Of a DNA stretch of 64,000 bases, positions 46,264-58,080 are shown in pieces. The number at the start of each line of letters is the position of its first letter. Within the stretch, counting starts at the first letter, position 1. The notes under the pieces were generated by a model. That model made no database searches. It was not told the origin of the DNA and saw nothing but the letters and a program-made list of their open reading frames with translations. The stretch spans positions 202,583,729 to 202,647,728 of the forward strand of contig NC_134568.1 of assembly GCF_050947875.1 (NCBI RefSeq), written 5' to 3'. The position numbers and the translations under genes were made by a program. The DNA is from Dermacentor variabilis (Eukaryota > Arthropoda > Arachnida > Ixodida > Ixodidae).

Positions 46264-47133
46264 CTAGCAAGGGACAAAAGAGTCACGTAAATTACATGAA
46301 TAAAAGTTTGGCTACACCAATTTCTTTCGCCATATTTGAAGCCAGCAACAGCGTCCCTGCCTTGGTACTTGCTCAAAATCGTTCAAACAGCCCTACTTAA
46401 AGGCGATCTGTGCAGGGATAATGCAACGATTTTATTCCAACGCTATTCTTTCCGCGCTCCGTCAGCAGTCCTAGCAGCGCTCCACCTTCATTGTACACGG
46501 AATTGGACGGTCGTGAATTGCGGATGGGCATAAAAGGAATACAATCGAGAGAAAGGAATCGTTACATTATGCTGGCCCCGTATGACTTATGCGACTCCAC
46601 TAATTATGGTAGAACGCGCGTAATCGCCACGCCACTCGACAAATGAGAGCTGGACAACCATTTTGTCCTCAAAAAAGGCGCTCATACTGAGGTACTATCA
46701 GGTAACCTTCTGATTCGTCGCCATCAATAGCATTGCAAACTTAGACTACAATAAGTGTCATGCCGTCAGTGCTATCGTATTATTAGCAAGTAGCTTGGAA
46801 AACCTGCTCTCGTCTAGCATTCCGATTGCCGAATCAAAATGTGTGAGGAAATTAAAGTTACACGAACGCTTCATGAACCTTTTGTCATTCATTAATGACA
46901 AAACGTTCGTGAAGCGTTCGTGTAACTTCACTTTCCTTCCTCACATATTTTGATCTATTAGTTCTCGTAATACAAATAAAATCAAATAAAATCAATATAA
47001 GCACTGAATTACACCGTGCATTAAGTTTTGTATAGAAAGGATGTTAGAAGTTCTGCTAGTGAAAGTTTGTTTTCCTATTATTAGGCAACTAGGAGTGACC
47101 GCCGCCACCTCAAACGCCAACGCCGTAGGTAAC

Positions 47134-47230
<97 letters not shown>

Positions 47231-48930
47231 GGGAACAGCACCAGAGGAAGTTGTCAGAGTCATATCTATGCATTCAATACCGCACTACATATGCATTCTG
47301 TGATCTGAAATTAGCTACAAAACCTATTACGTAACGGTAACAAGGCAAGAAGCTTAGGCCACCTTGGTTCCCTCTCCACTGCTTCCAAAACTACTCCCTG
47401 GCTTTCACTGCATGCGCTGGGTGTGAAAAAACAACAACAACAAAGAAATTACGAAACTTACGTTCTGCTTCCTGTACGTGTTGCTGTGACCTCCTTGATG
47501 CCCGTGGTAACCAGCATTTGCCAGGGCCAGGAGTGCAAAAAAGACAGCAGCCTGCAGAGAAGACCGGGAATGTTAAGGTTTGCTAGAACGATCTTATGCC
47601 ACAACAACTGAATTTATTACTTGTGCACCGAAAATTACGAAGCTGCGAGGCATCAACGCATGTGTGCGTGTTAGAATTTATGGGATAGCTCATATCTGGC
47701 GCATATTAGGCGAGTTTTCACAATACCATCAGGACGAGCTAATAGGAGGAAGTGCTCGAAGAAAGAAGCCGGCATGAAGCGCTTGTCAATTGCATTTCAT
47801 GACAAATACGAACGTAAAAAAAATCTGGGCCCATTATTTACAAAAAACGATTGGTGTCCAATTCACAAAGCTTCTCGTTCGTAGGTGCTCCTTTCCGTTG
47901 ACTGTCGACTTCGATAATCGCATGCCCGACATAAGGATATTCTGGAATTTTCTCTTACGGACAAGTCTAGTGTCGAAGGTTTTTGTGAATGCGGGCTGTC
48001 TTTCATAAGTGCTTTCCACGACTGATAATGGGCCTGGCGACAGCGTCCTTATTCGCGCCTATCGTTATCTTGAGTATCAGGCGCCCGAACGCCAGCCAAT
48101 CAGGAAATCATCTGACATAAACAAAAAATTGCTATGAAAAGCTCAGTTTTGTTTTCGTTCGTATTGGTTCACGAGGCAACGCACAAAGCAAAATCTAGTA
48201 CACCAATACAGAAAACAAATTATTTAGACTCGACAGCTTTCCTTCGGCAATCAAATATATCTAGCAGTGACAGTGGATGCCCATGTCATAGAGATTTTCT
48301 ATCTTCTTTTTATTTTCGTTGATTCATACCGCAATTCTCCAAGTCTTTGGGCTTGTACAAGGCTTAATTCATGTCTTTTCTATGATGTATATTCTCGCTG
48401 TTTCGTTCCGTCTCGAGCGCTGCTTTGTCAAACAAGCTTGCAAAGGTTAGTCCAAAGCACCATGTCAGACAACATTTTCTTGACTTTGCTGCTGCGCTCT
48501 CGCGGCAAGTCAGGCTCATCCACTAGTAGCAGGACGGGAGGAGCAGCGGCAAATAATTATTGGCGGGCAGATTTCCGAAGCGTTAAATTATCAGGCTGCT
48601 TGGATCAACAACCTAATAATTTTTCACCAGGTTCACAGAGCATCCGTTTAGCGGGCGTCGAAGACTGGGTGGAGCATACACGCGGTCTGCAGGCAAGCGA
48701 AAAAAAAAAAAAACATTAAAAAAAGGCGATGTCGCCAACTCGGCAGAATTCCCGCGTTGCCATATCCACGGGGCCGTACCGAGGTGCGCGAACACGGACT
48801 GCGCGGCGACAGCGAACCGATGCCCGCACCGGCACCGGTTGACTGTTGGCCGCGCAGCGTGGAGCAACAAGCGGCGGCAGCGCGCGCCCTTGAGGCGCCA
48901 CCGCTCACTACTCACGAGTGCGAGCGTCAT
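45952..48930 (-). CDS. RR-type cuticle protein, three exons, 138 aa
   Basis: Structural protein of the arthropod cuticle; the Rebers-Riddiford (chitin-binding 4) region binds chitin fibres outside the cell. CDS is join(48930-48916, 47551-47462, 46263-45952), minus strand, 15+90+312 nt. The signal peptide is MTLALAAVFFALLALANA; the mature protein starts GYHGHQ. RR core in exon 3: YSFGYDIVDGYGSIHGRHET, GSYYLGNIDGRHRHVHYVAD and KWGFRAMVKTNEPGTKTSLP, followed by a Gly/Tyr/His-rich end (YGHGGYGGYHG). Both introns are phase 0 with good sites: GTGAGT/CTGCAG and GTAAGT/TTGCTAG. The first intron splits the signal peptide after codon 5, as is usual for arthropod cuticle genes. It is the only clear host gene here. 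The exon 1 choice is inference from frame, donor and upstream TATA box. Confidence 0.88.
46833..46954. repeat. Near-perfect hairpin in cuticle intron 2
   Basis: The left arm from ATCAAAATGTGTGAGGA through AAAGTTACACGAACGCTTCA to TTTTGTCATT is mirrored by the right arm with only a few mismatches and almost no loop. Stem of about 55-60 bp. Small inverted-repeat transposon or structural hairpin. Confidence 0.85.
47135..47229. repeat. (AAT)n microsatellite in cuticle intron 2
   Basis: About 31 uninterrupted AAT units. The poly-Tyr and poly-Ile frames across it are artefacts. Confidence 0.97.
47462..47551 (-). CDS. Cuticle protein exon 2 (signal peptide end, linker)
   Basis: 30 codons between the acceptor CTTCTCTGCAG and the donor GTAAGT (47461-47456). 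It encodes AAVFFALLALANA, then GYHGHQGGHSNTYRKQN. Phase 0 at both ends. Confidence 0.88.
48916..48930 (-). CDS. Cuticle protein exon 1 coding part (5 codons)
   Basis: ATG ACG CTC GCA CTC followed by GTGAGT (48915-48910). It completes a hydrophobic signal peptide with exon 2 and lies 104 bases below a TATA box. Confidence 0.75.
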
Positions 48931-49033
48931 CGTGGTCGTCGTTGCGTCTCCGGCGGTGCGCACTGATCGAGCGAAGGGAGCGCGCGTCGGCGGTACACTG
49001 CTTGGTGGGGAGTGACCCTAGCGCAGCGGGCCG

Positions 49034-49040
49034 CTTTATA
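49034..49040 (-). promoter_or_regulatory. TATA box of the cuticle gene
   Basis: TATAAAG on the minus strand in a GC-rich setting. Transcription would start near 49007 (a TCACT initiator-like sequence lies there), giving a leader of about 77 bases before the ATG at 48930. Confidence 0.65.
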
Positions 49041-49624
49041 CGGCCATTTCCGGGCGGTGCTGCACCCACCTACTTTCTCCGCGGAACGGGCCAATCCGGC
49101 AGCGCAGAAAAGAAAGTATCTAGGCTAGCGGAGGTTATTAAAAGGGAGTCCCCTTGTAATCCCCCGGCCTTTGTTGCGCCGCATTAAACTCTTTCTTCAA
49201 ACGGTTCTCACCATTGCGCCTCGCTTTCCCACGTGGCTTTTCCTTTTCGCCTCAGCTCGAGTGCGCCTCCTCTCAGACTGGCTGGAGATGAGGTGCGCAT
49301 TACCTGTTTTACGCAGAACTGGGGAAAAGAGAGAGAGAGAGTAAAAAGTAATAATAATGCAACGCCGGGCCGACGCGCTGCGTTGTTCCGCTTCCGACGG
49401 TAAACATGCATTCCGAGAACACGCATTCATGTCAATCGCTAAGCGGTGGCCGTTTTGTCGCCGCTATCAACAAAGCAAGGCGCTACTAGACGGCTCTCCA
49501 CGGGCCACTGGCAGAGGAGGAAACATGGAACGAACGTCGTTGTGGTCACCGATTTACTTGCGCAGGGAAGATAGCTATAGCTCTGTGTGCTCTGTAACGA
49601 CAGCGATTGCGCTCACGTAATTAG
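49041..49624. other. Region upstream of the cuticle gene promoter
   Basis: GC-rich near the TATA box, then mixed, with an (AG)n run near 49329. No further gene. Enhancers could lie here but no site can be named. Confidence 0.4.
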
Positions 49625-49720
<96 letters not shown>

Positions 49721-49820
49721 ACGCACACACGCACACGCACACGCACACGCACGCACGCACAGACACAGACACAGACGCGCACAGACACAGACACAGACGC
49801 GCACACACACAGACACACAT
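49625..49820. repeat. Long (AC)n and related microsatellite
   Basis: About 43 AC units, then CACG- and CAGA-type variants to 49820. Overlapping open frames on both strands are artefacts. Confidence 0.97.
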
Positions 49821-50283
49821 TTCACCTGCTAACAACTTATCATCACAACAACACAACATTTCACCTGCTTTACATTTACACAATATTTACAACTTGCACG
49901 AATGTTATCGTTGAATCTATCTGTTGTACAACCAAGCCTTGTATAATCAGATTGCATGCGCGACACGAATTGTGTAGTAGTTTCTGGAAACCACGCGCGC
50001 CCCATCGATTACACTAGAAACTTCGAATGAGTGATGTGTAAAAGCCGACGCGCTTGACGCGCAGATCAGATTCCGAAGATCGCCGACCATGTTCGCCGCT
50101 ATCGTTTTGCTTTGAGTGTAACTTGCTTTTGTGGGCGCAGATTCAACCAATAAAAAGTTGTACACAGTTTTGGTGCTGTGTTCTTCCCCGTGACTACTAT
50201 GCGACAGTATTTGAAGCACTTCCTCTCACGTTTTGGTGTTTCAGCACATTTCCGAGTTTCGCGACATTCTGTGCACAATGAGC

Positions 50284-50350
50284 GTTAACCCGTGGGTAAG
50301 ATACTGGCCTTCTGAGCTTAGGGTCATAGGTTCGAAACTCACCACTGCAA
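50284..50350 (+). repeat. tRNA-like SINE head
   Basis: GTTAACCCGTGGGTAAGATA with a B-box-like GGTTCGAAACTC about 45 bases later, followed by CACTGC and a T-rich tail. It resembles a tRNA-derived promoter but not a complete cloverleaf. Confidence 0.55.
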
Positions 50351-50978
50351 ACGTTTTCCTTTTCCAATTTATTTTGTTTTTATACGTAAATTTATAGCGA
50401 TTCGTCTTACGTGACAGACAGACCGGCGGGTTTCCTTGTTGTGTACGCATAGAAATGCTTACGCATTAAAAAAATAATAAGTGCAGTAGGTACGAGTGAA
50501 CAACAGAAGAATGCGAGGACACTGCCACAGAATCTATCAAGGCACCAAAACAAACATCCACCTTTTCAAGCTATTTACTTTTCAAGTTATTTACATGAAG
50601 TGAAAGATAAGTTGAAAATTGCTGTTTTTCGGCACCGCACGTTCCTCCCGGCCCACTTGTGTGAAAATTGCCTCAAATGCGCTAAGACAGCTAGAGCTAT
50701 ACGTAAGACAACCAAGGTTGAACATGCAGCCTGTGTAGAAGGTATACACGGTCAACTTGGCGTGTGTAAAAAAAAAGTAATTCTGAGATATTTAATGGAT
50801 GCGCTATTTGGTCCGTATCCCTGCACTATACACGAAATGGCTAGCAGAACTTTCTTGACTACCGCCCATTACTTTTGAGCGCCTGCGATGCGATAGGGAG
50901 TACATTGAACAGAGCGATGAATTGAGCTAGTTGGGGTATACGTTTATTGTTCTTGCGCTGTGTGCTACACACACTAAT
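50351..50978. other. Unidentified stretch
   Basis: A plus frame at 50600-50878 is open for 92 codons (Cys at several positions: CENCLKCAKTAR) but lacks a known domain. Status uncertain. Confidence 0.35.
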
Positions 50979-51063
50979 GGGGACAAGAGGAACGCTGACA
51001 AGAAGAAGCGCAGTCTCGTGTCAGTTTGTGTCTCCGTTCCTAGTCAGCGTTCCTCTTGTCCCC
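50979..51063. repeat. Perfect 21 bp inverted repeat, Penelope-end-like
   Basis: GGGGACAAGAGGAACGCTGAC at 50979-50999 and its exact complement at 51043-51063, with 43 bases between. The preceding CTAGTTGGGGTATACGTTTA resembles the lead of Penelope-like elements here. Confidence 0.8.
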
Positions 51064-52144
51064 GACAGTGCGAAGTGCATAGTGCAACAAGAATGAAGAG
51101 AGCATATCACACGGCGCGGAGTTAGCTTTGGCCACACACCGTGTGGGCCACATAGTTTGAGAACGGCGTGTGGTCAACCTTCCTACCTTTCCTTACTGTA
51201 TTCCTGCCTCTTCCTTGGCAATGGCTGTTCTCACGAAAAATACGGAGATTTTGGAGCAGAGCCGACTACACTCACTAACCTACCGATTACGAGAAGCGCA
51301 ACAAGAGCCATGAATCGTCACCCCACCACCGACTGCACCTATGCGTGAGGCGGTTGAAATGCCATTTATTTATTGCGATAGCAATTATCCGAACGAACGC
51401 TGGTGGCGCATTGACGCCGTCGGCGCCGCCACCATCGTTATGGAGCTGTCCCGCTGACGGCGAATGTGCGGCGGGCGGGCGAAGGTTTAGAGAGCCTCGA
51501 GAGGCGGGGAGCGCGTTTGGCTACGAAAAAGAAGAAATGAAGTAAACGCACCGTCAACACTACACTCAATAGCCTCGTTGCCGGAGCAATGGCAGCGTTC
51601 TGCATGCCTGCCTCTGATGGCTTGAGCGCTGTGAGCATGCGCACTATTATCGCGCTTGTATTCCTGTTGAGCTTCGTCGGCCCATAGACGAGGCAACCTA
51701 AAGTTTGCCCGCCCGGTACCAGCGCCGAATGCTCCCCTAGCGGACCGAGGGAAGTTTCGAAGGTCGTCGCTGCGCTAGCGCGCGCCTGGGCTCTGTACGG
51801 CGGGAGCGCTCGTGCGCGTAGTTTTTGCGATGGCGAGTGCGACCCCATGAGGCAGGAAAGGTGGCACGCAATACTGCGGTGTTGTTGGTTGCCACAGCAG
51901 CCTCGAAAACAAGAAAGGTCGAACGCCACCCGTGAAGTTCTAGATTTCCGGGGAAGTGGTACGAGAAGGACAGACGACAATCATGGATAACTGCAGTGCG
52001 CCGAGTCAAGTAAGTCTCATACTTTCGCATTCGCGTGCAATATCACGGCCGCTTGATGAAAACGGAATAGTGATATGCCTGTTTCTAGCGCACGGCCCTT
52101 TGTTTAGTCGTGTCGCGTAGTTGATTGTGGGGGCAAACGCGGTT
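51064..52144. other. Stretch with possible first exon
   Basis: Mostly CpG-rich from 51420 to 51960, with open frames on both strands that look compositional. The only exon-like signal is at 51984-52010. Confidence 0.35.
51984..52010 (+). CDS. Possible short first exon (9 codons)
   Basis: ATG GAT AAC TGC AGT GCG CCG AGT CAA followed by GTAAGT, downstream of a CpG-rich region. Consistent with a host first exon (MDNCSAPSQ) but no second exon was recognised. Chance occurrence is quite possible. Confidence 0.25.
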
Positions 52145-52392
52145 TGTTAGCGGTAAATGCATGCGTGTTGCGCCGCTAGACTCGACGACGCGAGCTCGAT
52201 TCCCGGCCACGGCCGCCGCATTGCGATAGGGGCGAAATGCAACAACACCCTTGTTACCGCGTGCTTTGATTTTTGTGCACGTTGAAGAACCCTCGGAGGG
52301 TAAAATTATTCCTGAGACTCTCCATTACAGCGTGCCTCATAATGATTTCGTGGTTTTGGCATGGTTTTGGCACTGAAAACCCCCGAATTTAT
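52145..52392 (+). repeat. Old tRNA-derived SINE copy
   Basis: Same family as 28801 and 38795 but heavily mutated: GATTCCCGGCCACGGCCGCC, GCGAAATGCAACAACACCC, GTGCACGTTGAAGAACCC and GCGTGCCTCATAATGATTTC, with a tail ending near 52392. Confidence 0.75.
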
Positions 52393-53693
52393 TTGAATGC
52401 ACTGCGCCTTCCCTCGCGATCGGCATGGACGAGCTCAAGAGAATTAGTTCCCTTTTCCAAACGCTGCAACTTAAATTACTACTTGTGCAGGTAACGAAAG
52501 GGGCCGCGCCCTACTTTTCTGTGGTAGCAGGCCGTATTTAAGCAAGTTGCGGTCGTCGCGTGCGTCGGTAAGCGGCAGATCGGAAAGCAGCCGATCAAGA
52601 CGTGCGCGTACTGTTTGTTTTTTGGCCATGCTTTTTAAGTTCACAATATCCAAGCATGTTTTAAGGTAATTACCACCTTTCACATTCTTCCTGGTTCACT
52701 CTTTTTGCCAAAAATCGTTTCCTGTAGTAGCCGGCCATCGGCGCGAGCTTACTTCAGCAGCTCGCCCTACGATGAACTTGATTTAACTTGAATTACTGCG
52801 TTAGCTTTATAATAATGCAGTTCTCTTCGTGCCATGCAGTGATGTTATGTGACAAGAAATAGGCAGCACAAGTTGCAGGCATCTCCGAATGACCATATAT
52901 TAAAGGCATGTACAGTTTGCCAAAAACATCTTAATTTGTAATTTGCCTGAACCTAAGGCTGAGAGGGTATAAGGAGCTATAAGCCAGGCCACGTTGTTGA
53001 AGATGGGAAGAGGGTCTTTCTCATTAGTATAGTGCCATGCTTATTGGTGCCTAATGCATGTGTTCTTTCTGTGCTCGCAGTGTTGATGACACTCCCTGGG
53101 AGCCATCAAAAAGCACGTGAATTTGCAGCATTCATTTCGTTGGCAACTGCAAGAGTGACCTAAGTCAGCACCCATCATAGATTCCTACCATCTTCCTGCC
53201 TGTATACAGAAAGAAAGCACCAGATCGAGACAGGGCGAAAAGCTATGACTGGCACGTGTGCAAGTATCATAACTTGTAGTGGTAACACTCTTGTAGAATA
53301 ATATATGCACACAATCACAGGAACGTTACCTTTGCAAACATATTATTGGGAGTAATTTAATTCCAACAATAGATATGCACACATATTGTCTCATTTCTAT
53401 GCGATGCAGATGGGAGCGGCGTCTAACGCACCAATGACAATCACAGCAGTCTTCTCCGCAGTCAGCACCACCGGGACATGTGCTTTCATACTGCAGCGAC
53501 ACAGCTCTTGAGCAGCAGCAAGACACATGTGAAACAGACTCCAGAACGTGCCTCTCTGAAGTGACAGAACCGTCAACCAGCAGCCCACTGGATCTGCAGT
53601 CATCGAGTAGTATGACAACAGAAGTTCCTGCTGCCAGAGTGACTATGTTGTACTTGAAATAAAAGTGGCTAAATTTCTGAACTTGGTGCATAC
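52393..53693. other. Unidentified stretch, no supported gene
   Basis: Minus frames at 53326-53690 are open but unrecognised; they could be intron or exon 2 of the possible exon at 53694-53888. Nothing else seen. Confidence 0.35.
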
Positions 53694-53888
53694 TTCTAAC
53701 TCGACGTCGTATACGATCTTGTCGGACACCTGTGACACGCACTTGGCTTTCACTGTCACATCACCGTCCACAATTTGTTCAACGCCGTACACGTGCGGAA
53801 GCAGACGATCCCCTTTCGTGAGGTTGCCGCCACGAAAAACGCTGTCAGCGTCGGCAACCTTCTTGAAACTGCACTGCAATCTTTGCAT
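53694..53888 (-). CDS. Possible first exon of an unknown gene
   Basis: ATG at 53888 opens MQRLQCSFKKVADADSVFRG, then GDRLLPHVYGVEQIVDGDVT, then VKAKCVSQVSDKIVYDVELE. The next bases are GTATGC, a plausible donor. The VKAKC...YDVELE pattern is reminiscent of segments that precede SWIM-type zinc motifs in some arthropod proteins, but this is weak and no zinc motif follows in the sequence read. It could be host gene, domesticated transposase or remnant. Confidence 0.35.
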
Positions 53889-54199
53889 CGCTGTTGCGCA
53901 AGCAGGCGATCTGCCGCCGTCGAAAACGGAGCGCCGTGAGAACGAGCAGCGAAGAAAAGCGCGGACGAAACAATGTAAACAAAGCGGAGACTGCGCCACG
54001 GCACGTCCGCGCTGCTTGACGTTTCCACATTGGGGGCGCTGTCAGGAGGCGCAGTAGCGCCGCCTGGCCATGGTTTTCTCGTCTATAAAGCGCTGAAGGC
54101 CCTTTTGTGCTTCTTGAGGACGACGGGCTTGTGTGAACGTCTGTGACTATTAGTGCAATTACTATTAGCCCACACGCGTCAGCGAACTCACCGCTAATT

Positions 54200-54340
54200 T
54201 CATTCTTTCCTTCCCTCCTCTCTCTCCCTGTCGTATTTTGTTTGCCCTTTCCCATTGCCACGGTGTAGGGTAGCCAACAGGGCGTTATTCTGGTTAACCT
54301 CCCTGCCTTCTGCTTTTCTCTTTCCTTCCTCCTATGTGTA
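54200..54340 (+). repeat. LINE 3' untranslated remnant
   Basis: The stretch containing GTGTAGGGTAGCCAACAGGG and TTCTGGTTAACCTCCCTGCC matches the style of the LM LINE 3' region. No coding part adjoins. Confidence 0.55.
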
Positions 54341-54739
54341 TGCTCTGGTCTGAGCAGTAAACGTCAAGCCAACGTTATCTAATATTTAACTCGACGCTGA
54401 CTGATGCCGACGATTTCTTGTCGGTCTCATCTCATGCGCCCTCGAAGTTCGATGCCTGCAGCGTCACTGGCTGCGCTCATCACGTGACGCCTGGCAGCTG
54501 CCGCGGCACTCTTCCCTTCTGCCCAGCAGGCGTTGCCTAGTCGCACCCGCGTATATTGTTAGAACACCGTCCGAGGAGTTGAAGCACAAACCAAAAATTG
54601 ATATCGATGTCAATGCGTCGCTGCTCAGGTGAAACTGCCAAAGATATTATCCAACTCAAAGTAGTGCTACCAGAAAGCTTGCGCCCTGTTGTACGCACAC
54701 GTAGCGCTTCAAGTGCACCGGGGATTAGGAAGCATGGCA

Positions 54740-55500
54740 ACATAATATTATAATTTAAGAAAGGAGGCGTTAAAAATGCAACATTTATAGACTCATTAAC
54801 TTGCTTTCAGTATTGGGCAGAATATTCACTAAGGTTATTTCCAACAGAATCAGGCCAACTTCAACAAGTGAGGAGGCAAGGCAGCCTTTAGAAACAGATA
54901 TTCTAGAACATCTGTGATCGATGTCATTGATGACATAACTGATAAATCTGGAAAATATAACCGACCACTCTATATAATCTTCCCAGGTTACGAAAATTTG
55001 TTCAATTTAACAGAGTTAGAATAAATTATGAAGACGTTGTGTAGCCAACGAGAAGAGGAATGTTGCGTGAAAATCTTACATTATTTTAGATAATCTTAGA
55101 GCATCGTTACTTCTTCCCAAGAAAAGTGAGAAAATATTGATTAGGCAGTTTGTCAGGCCAGAAGACACGCGATCTCAATCTTCACAGCTTGCTTGCAGGG
55201 AGTATTCAAGCTCCTACATGGGGGAGCATCACGCCTAAAGATTAACGGGAAATGTCTCCCCAACGTGCACATTACATTGTACAGTTCATAAACGTTGGAG
55301 ATGACTTACAAGAAATGCTTGCGGGCCTGAACCGCCAAACTCTAAGGGTAAATTTGAGGATTAATATGGAAGGGAACAAAGTCATGTTCAATCTTCTGGA
55401 AAAAAAAAAACAGGAACTCGAACATGTCAAGGGCTTGTATGATCCTTAATACATCGACTCGAAGTTACTTACTTGGAATGGGAAAAAAAATAACCAGTGT
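54740..55500 (+). pseudogene. Decayed RTE-like reverse transcriptase
   Basis: Pieces in several frames follow RTE order: KNVNNYRLINLLSVLGRIFT, FTKVISNRI, then after badly damaged DNA RLKINGKCLPN, GDDLQEMLAGLNRQTLRVNL and NMEGNKVMFN. The FADD site is lost. Many frameshifts; an old copy. Confidence 0.65.
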
Positions 55501-56039
55501 ATTAAGCGAGTGATACGATACGGGATAAATAAGAAATAAACATGCGAAGCAGCGTCGTCCAAAGAGAGATAAAAATTAAAATGATAGTCGCAACGTCCTT
55601 TAAAAGATAAAAAAAGGCATTAATATGAGAGAGCAAGTGCAAGGAAATTACACAATTTGAGAATAGAAGATTAGATTGTTTATTATCAGAGAAAGAAATA
55701 GTGTTACGCTGATCATGTACATTGCATTGCAAATAATGGGGGCCTATAGGAATAACCTTTGTGATGCCGAGGGATTATACTGATTGATTGATCGACGGGC
55801 TTTGACTTTCCAGAGCCATGGGCTATGAGAGACGACATAGTGGGACCATCGGATTATTTTATCGACTTGGGTTCTTTGACGTGCACCGAGAGCTAAGGGT
55901 TGGGAAACGCAGTCGACAGTTAAATACGATTGAATTGTTGGTCTGGTGAGATTAGGAAATTTGCACGCATAGGATGGATATGACTGAGGGGCAACATAAA
56001 TGATGATGATGAATGAAACTGCGCTTCTTGACGCGAGGT

Positions 56040-56261
56040 GAGCATAGGTGGATGAAATTTCGATGCTTTTGTCCGTATACAACACTGCAGTGGTGCAGCT
56101 TGCTCATTGATCTAACCACTGTATACGTAACTTTATCATGCGGTAACGAAGGCGGGCATGATGTTTACCTATCAGACATAGTTGGAATTGGTTGGCGCAG
56201 GACAGCGGTAATAGGAGATCGCAAGGAGAGGCCTTCGTCCTGCAGTGGACATAAAATAGGC

Positions 56262-56306
<45 letters not shown>
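56040..56306 (+). repeat. RTE-like LINE 3' end with (ATG)n tail
   Basis: GGCGCAGGACAGCGGTAATA, then GGAGATCGCAAGGAGAGGCC and CCTGCAGTGGACATAAAATA, then GGCTG(ATG)n at 56260-56306. This matches the 3' end style of the insert at 38911-39905 (CCTGCAGTGGGCGTAACCAG). Its 5' limit is uncertain. Confidence 0.7.
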
Positions 56307-56308
<2 letters not shown>

Positions 56309-56784
56309 GGAATGCGCAGGTCAAGAATATGTAACACCACATGACACGTACGTAAAAATAACAAATCAAAGTATAAACAATGAGTGACAGTAGGGCGCAC
56401 CAAAGGCACTGCAAGTTATAAAGACGCTACCGGCTACCGGGCCTTAGAGTGAAAGAAATGAATGAAAATTTAAAGAACGGGAATGGATCGCAGCGCGTCC
56501 ACGAAGCGCTCGCCGGTATTCACCGCCAGCTGCCCAGGAGATCAGCTTTGAATAAACACAGCAGTGCTTGTCTTGAGTTTGTTGGCCATGACATGTGAGA
56601 GATGTAAATAATTGATTTGATTTTCTTTTACGATAGCTTTTCGTCTTAAAGGCCGAGCAATGGAACGAGGAGCATCATCTGGTGGTCAAAGTAAGGAGTG
56701 TCATGGAAAAGATAGCCGTTCGACGCTTCCTTCACAACTACAAATTGGAACTAGGAGAAACATCTCTGGGGCTGTTTAAGCGCG

Positions 56785-57205
56785 TGAACAACGGGGACAG
56801 GCAAGTGGATGCACACAAGCGCTAACTTCGATAAATGCTTTATTAAAAAAAAGCAGGTGTACATATTTACATGCATGTACATCACATTAGTGCAGAATCA
56901 AAGATGCCATGCCCGCACTGTATCGCATTTAAAAGAGATAGTTATTTTCTTGACAAAGCAAGTGAAGAGATTGGCACATACTGGTCATTTAAGCTGGATA
57001 GTTCTTGCTACTTCAATAATCAGCCTAGTGAGTTCATCTCTGCGTCTCGGCGTCTCGACACGACACTAGGCTGACAGTGCGCATGACATTTTTGCTTCCG
57101 CATGAGTCTGATGTGCACGCGTATATGTGCACCTGTTTCTAATAATACCTTTGTTGAAGTCAGCGCTTGTCTGTCCACTTGCTCCTCTCCGCTATCAGCG
57201 CGCTC
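56785..57205. mobile_element. Penelope-like terminal repeat remnant (inverted)
   Basis: The left sequence GGACAGGCAAGTGGATGCAC plus ACAAGCGCTAACTTCGATAA is mirrored by the right sequence GAAGTCAGCGCTTGTCTGTC plus CACTTGC at 57155-57185. The inner part is non-coding. Confidence 0.55.
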
Positions 57206-57379
57206 AAACAATCCTAAGTGTGTCCTGCCAACAAGGCCGAAACGTCAACACTCGTCAAGGATGAACAGTTAAAGAAAACAACAATAAAAAAAAGAAAAAG
57301 AAACGACACGCTCGGTGAACCGGTGAACCGAATCGCTGTTTAGCTTGCTCCGCAACCATCGAAGTTAGAAAGCTCGACA

Positions 57380-57795
57380 ATTAAGCTTTGCAGGCTGACG
57401 GATCCAAATGCCATCCCTTCCGATAAGTGCAGAAAGCATCACCGCAAAAAGTTGGTCGAGTGTGTCCACCGGGTGGTTTACAACCTCCCGCTTTCATGTG
57501 GGAAGCAATATATCGGACAAACTGGGCGTTGCCTCAATGATCGGCTTCGCGAACACAGCAACAATGTAAAAATGGCTCCGGTGGTTTCTTGGCGATTCAT
57601 TGTCGTGATCATGGATGCAAACCTCTTGAGGGCCAAGGCACGATTGTTTCCCGTGGCAGCACGCAGCTTATCCGTGAAATATCTAAAGCGCAGATGATCG
57701 CGAAATTGAATCATAAGTGTGTTGTTAGCTTCCCTTCTCTGGCTCTCACAGAAAAAGAACTAAGTTTCTTGGAGGCGGCATCTCATGGCTCGTAA
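57380..57795 (+). pseudogene. Penelope-like GIY-YIG endonuclease, frameshifted
   Basis: C-terminal nuclease of a second Penelope-like family, diverged from that at 32010. KLVECVHRVVYNLPLSCGKQ, then YIGQTGRCLNDRLREH in one frame; after a shift near 57575 it continues LAIHCRDHGCKPLEGQGTIV, REISKAQMIAKLNHKCV and ALTEKELSFLEAASHGS to a stop at 57795. The catalytic Tyr/Arg region looks intact; RT is absent. The 3' region to about 57960 includes GTACAATAAACTTAGTTGAA. Confidence 0.8.
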
Positions 57796-58080
57796 CTATG
57801 CTACATGAATGCGCAGTTCATTTTCATGTAAGCGCATGCGCAGTCTACACTCCTTCACATGTATAAAATCGATTCAATGGTACAATAAACTTAGTTGAAA
57901 GTTTGCGCTTGGTGTGTCATCTTCTCTTACGTCCGTGTCGTTTTTTGTTGCGCACTATCATTTGAGTAAGTGCTTCTTGCTCTTATTCAGTATTGTGTGC
58001 CAAAGAACTCATCTCCAGCATCACGACAACAAACCTCCTTAACCCACTCCTTGAACGAGTTGCGAAGAACTTCCTTTCAG

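Noticed and set aside
45735..46376. 213-codon minus frame overlapping the cuticle exon
   Set aside because: It is an alternative frame of the RR exon, rich in Thr/Ala/Arg from out-of-frame reading, and crosses the splice acceptor.
49575..49883. Long open frames of Cys-Val or Thr-His repeats on both strands
   Set aside because: They only read through the (AC)n microsatellite. The same applies to 37617-38011, 62582-63016 and the poly-Tyr/Ile frames at 47081-47273.
51438..51980. 180-codon minus frame
   Set aside because: It lies in CpG-rich sequence where several frames are open on both strands, and no domain or family pattern is visible.
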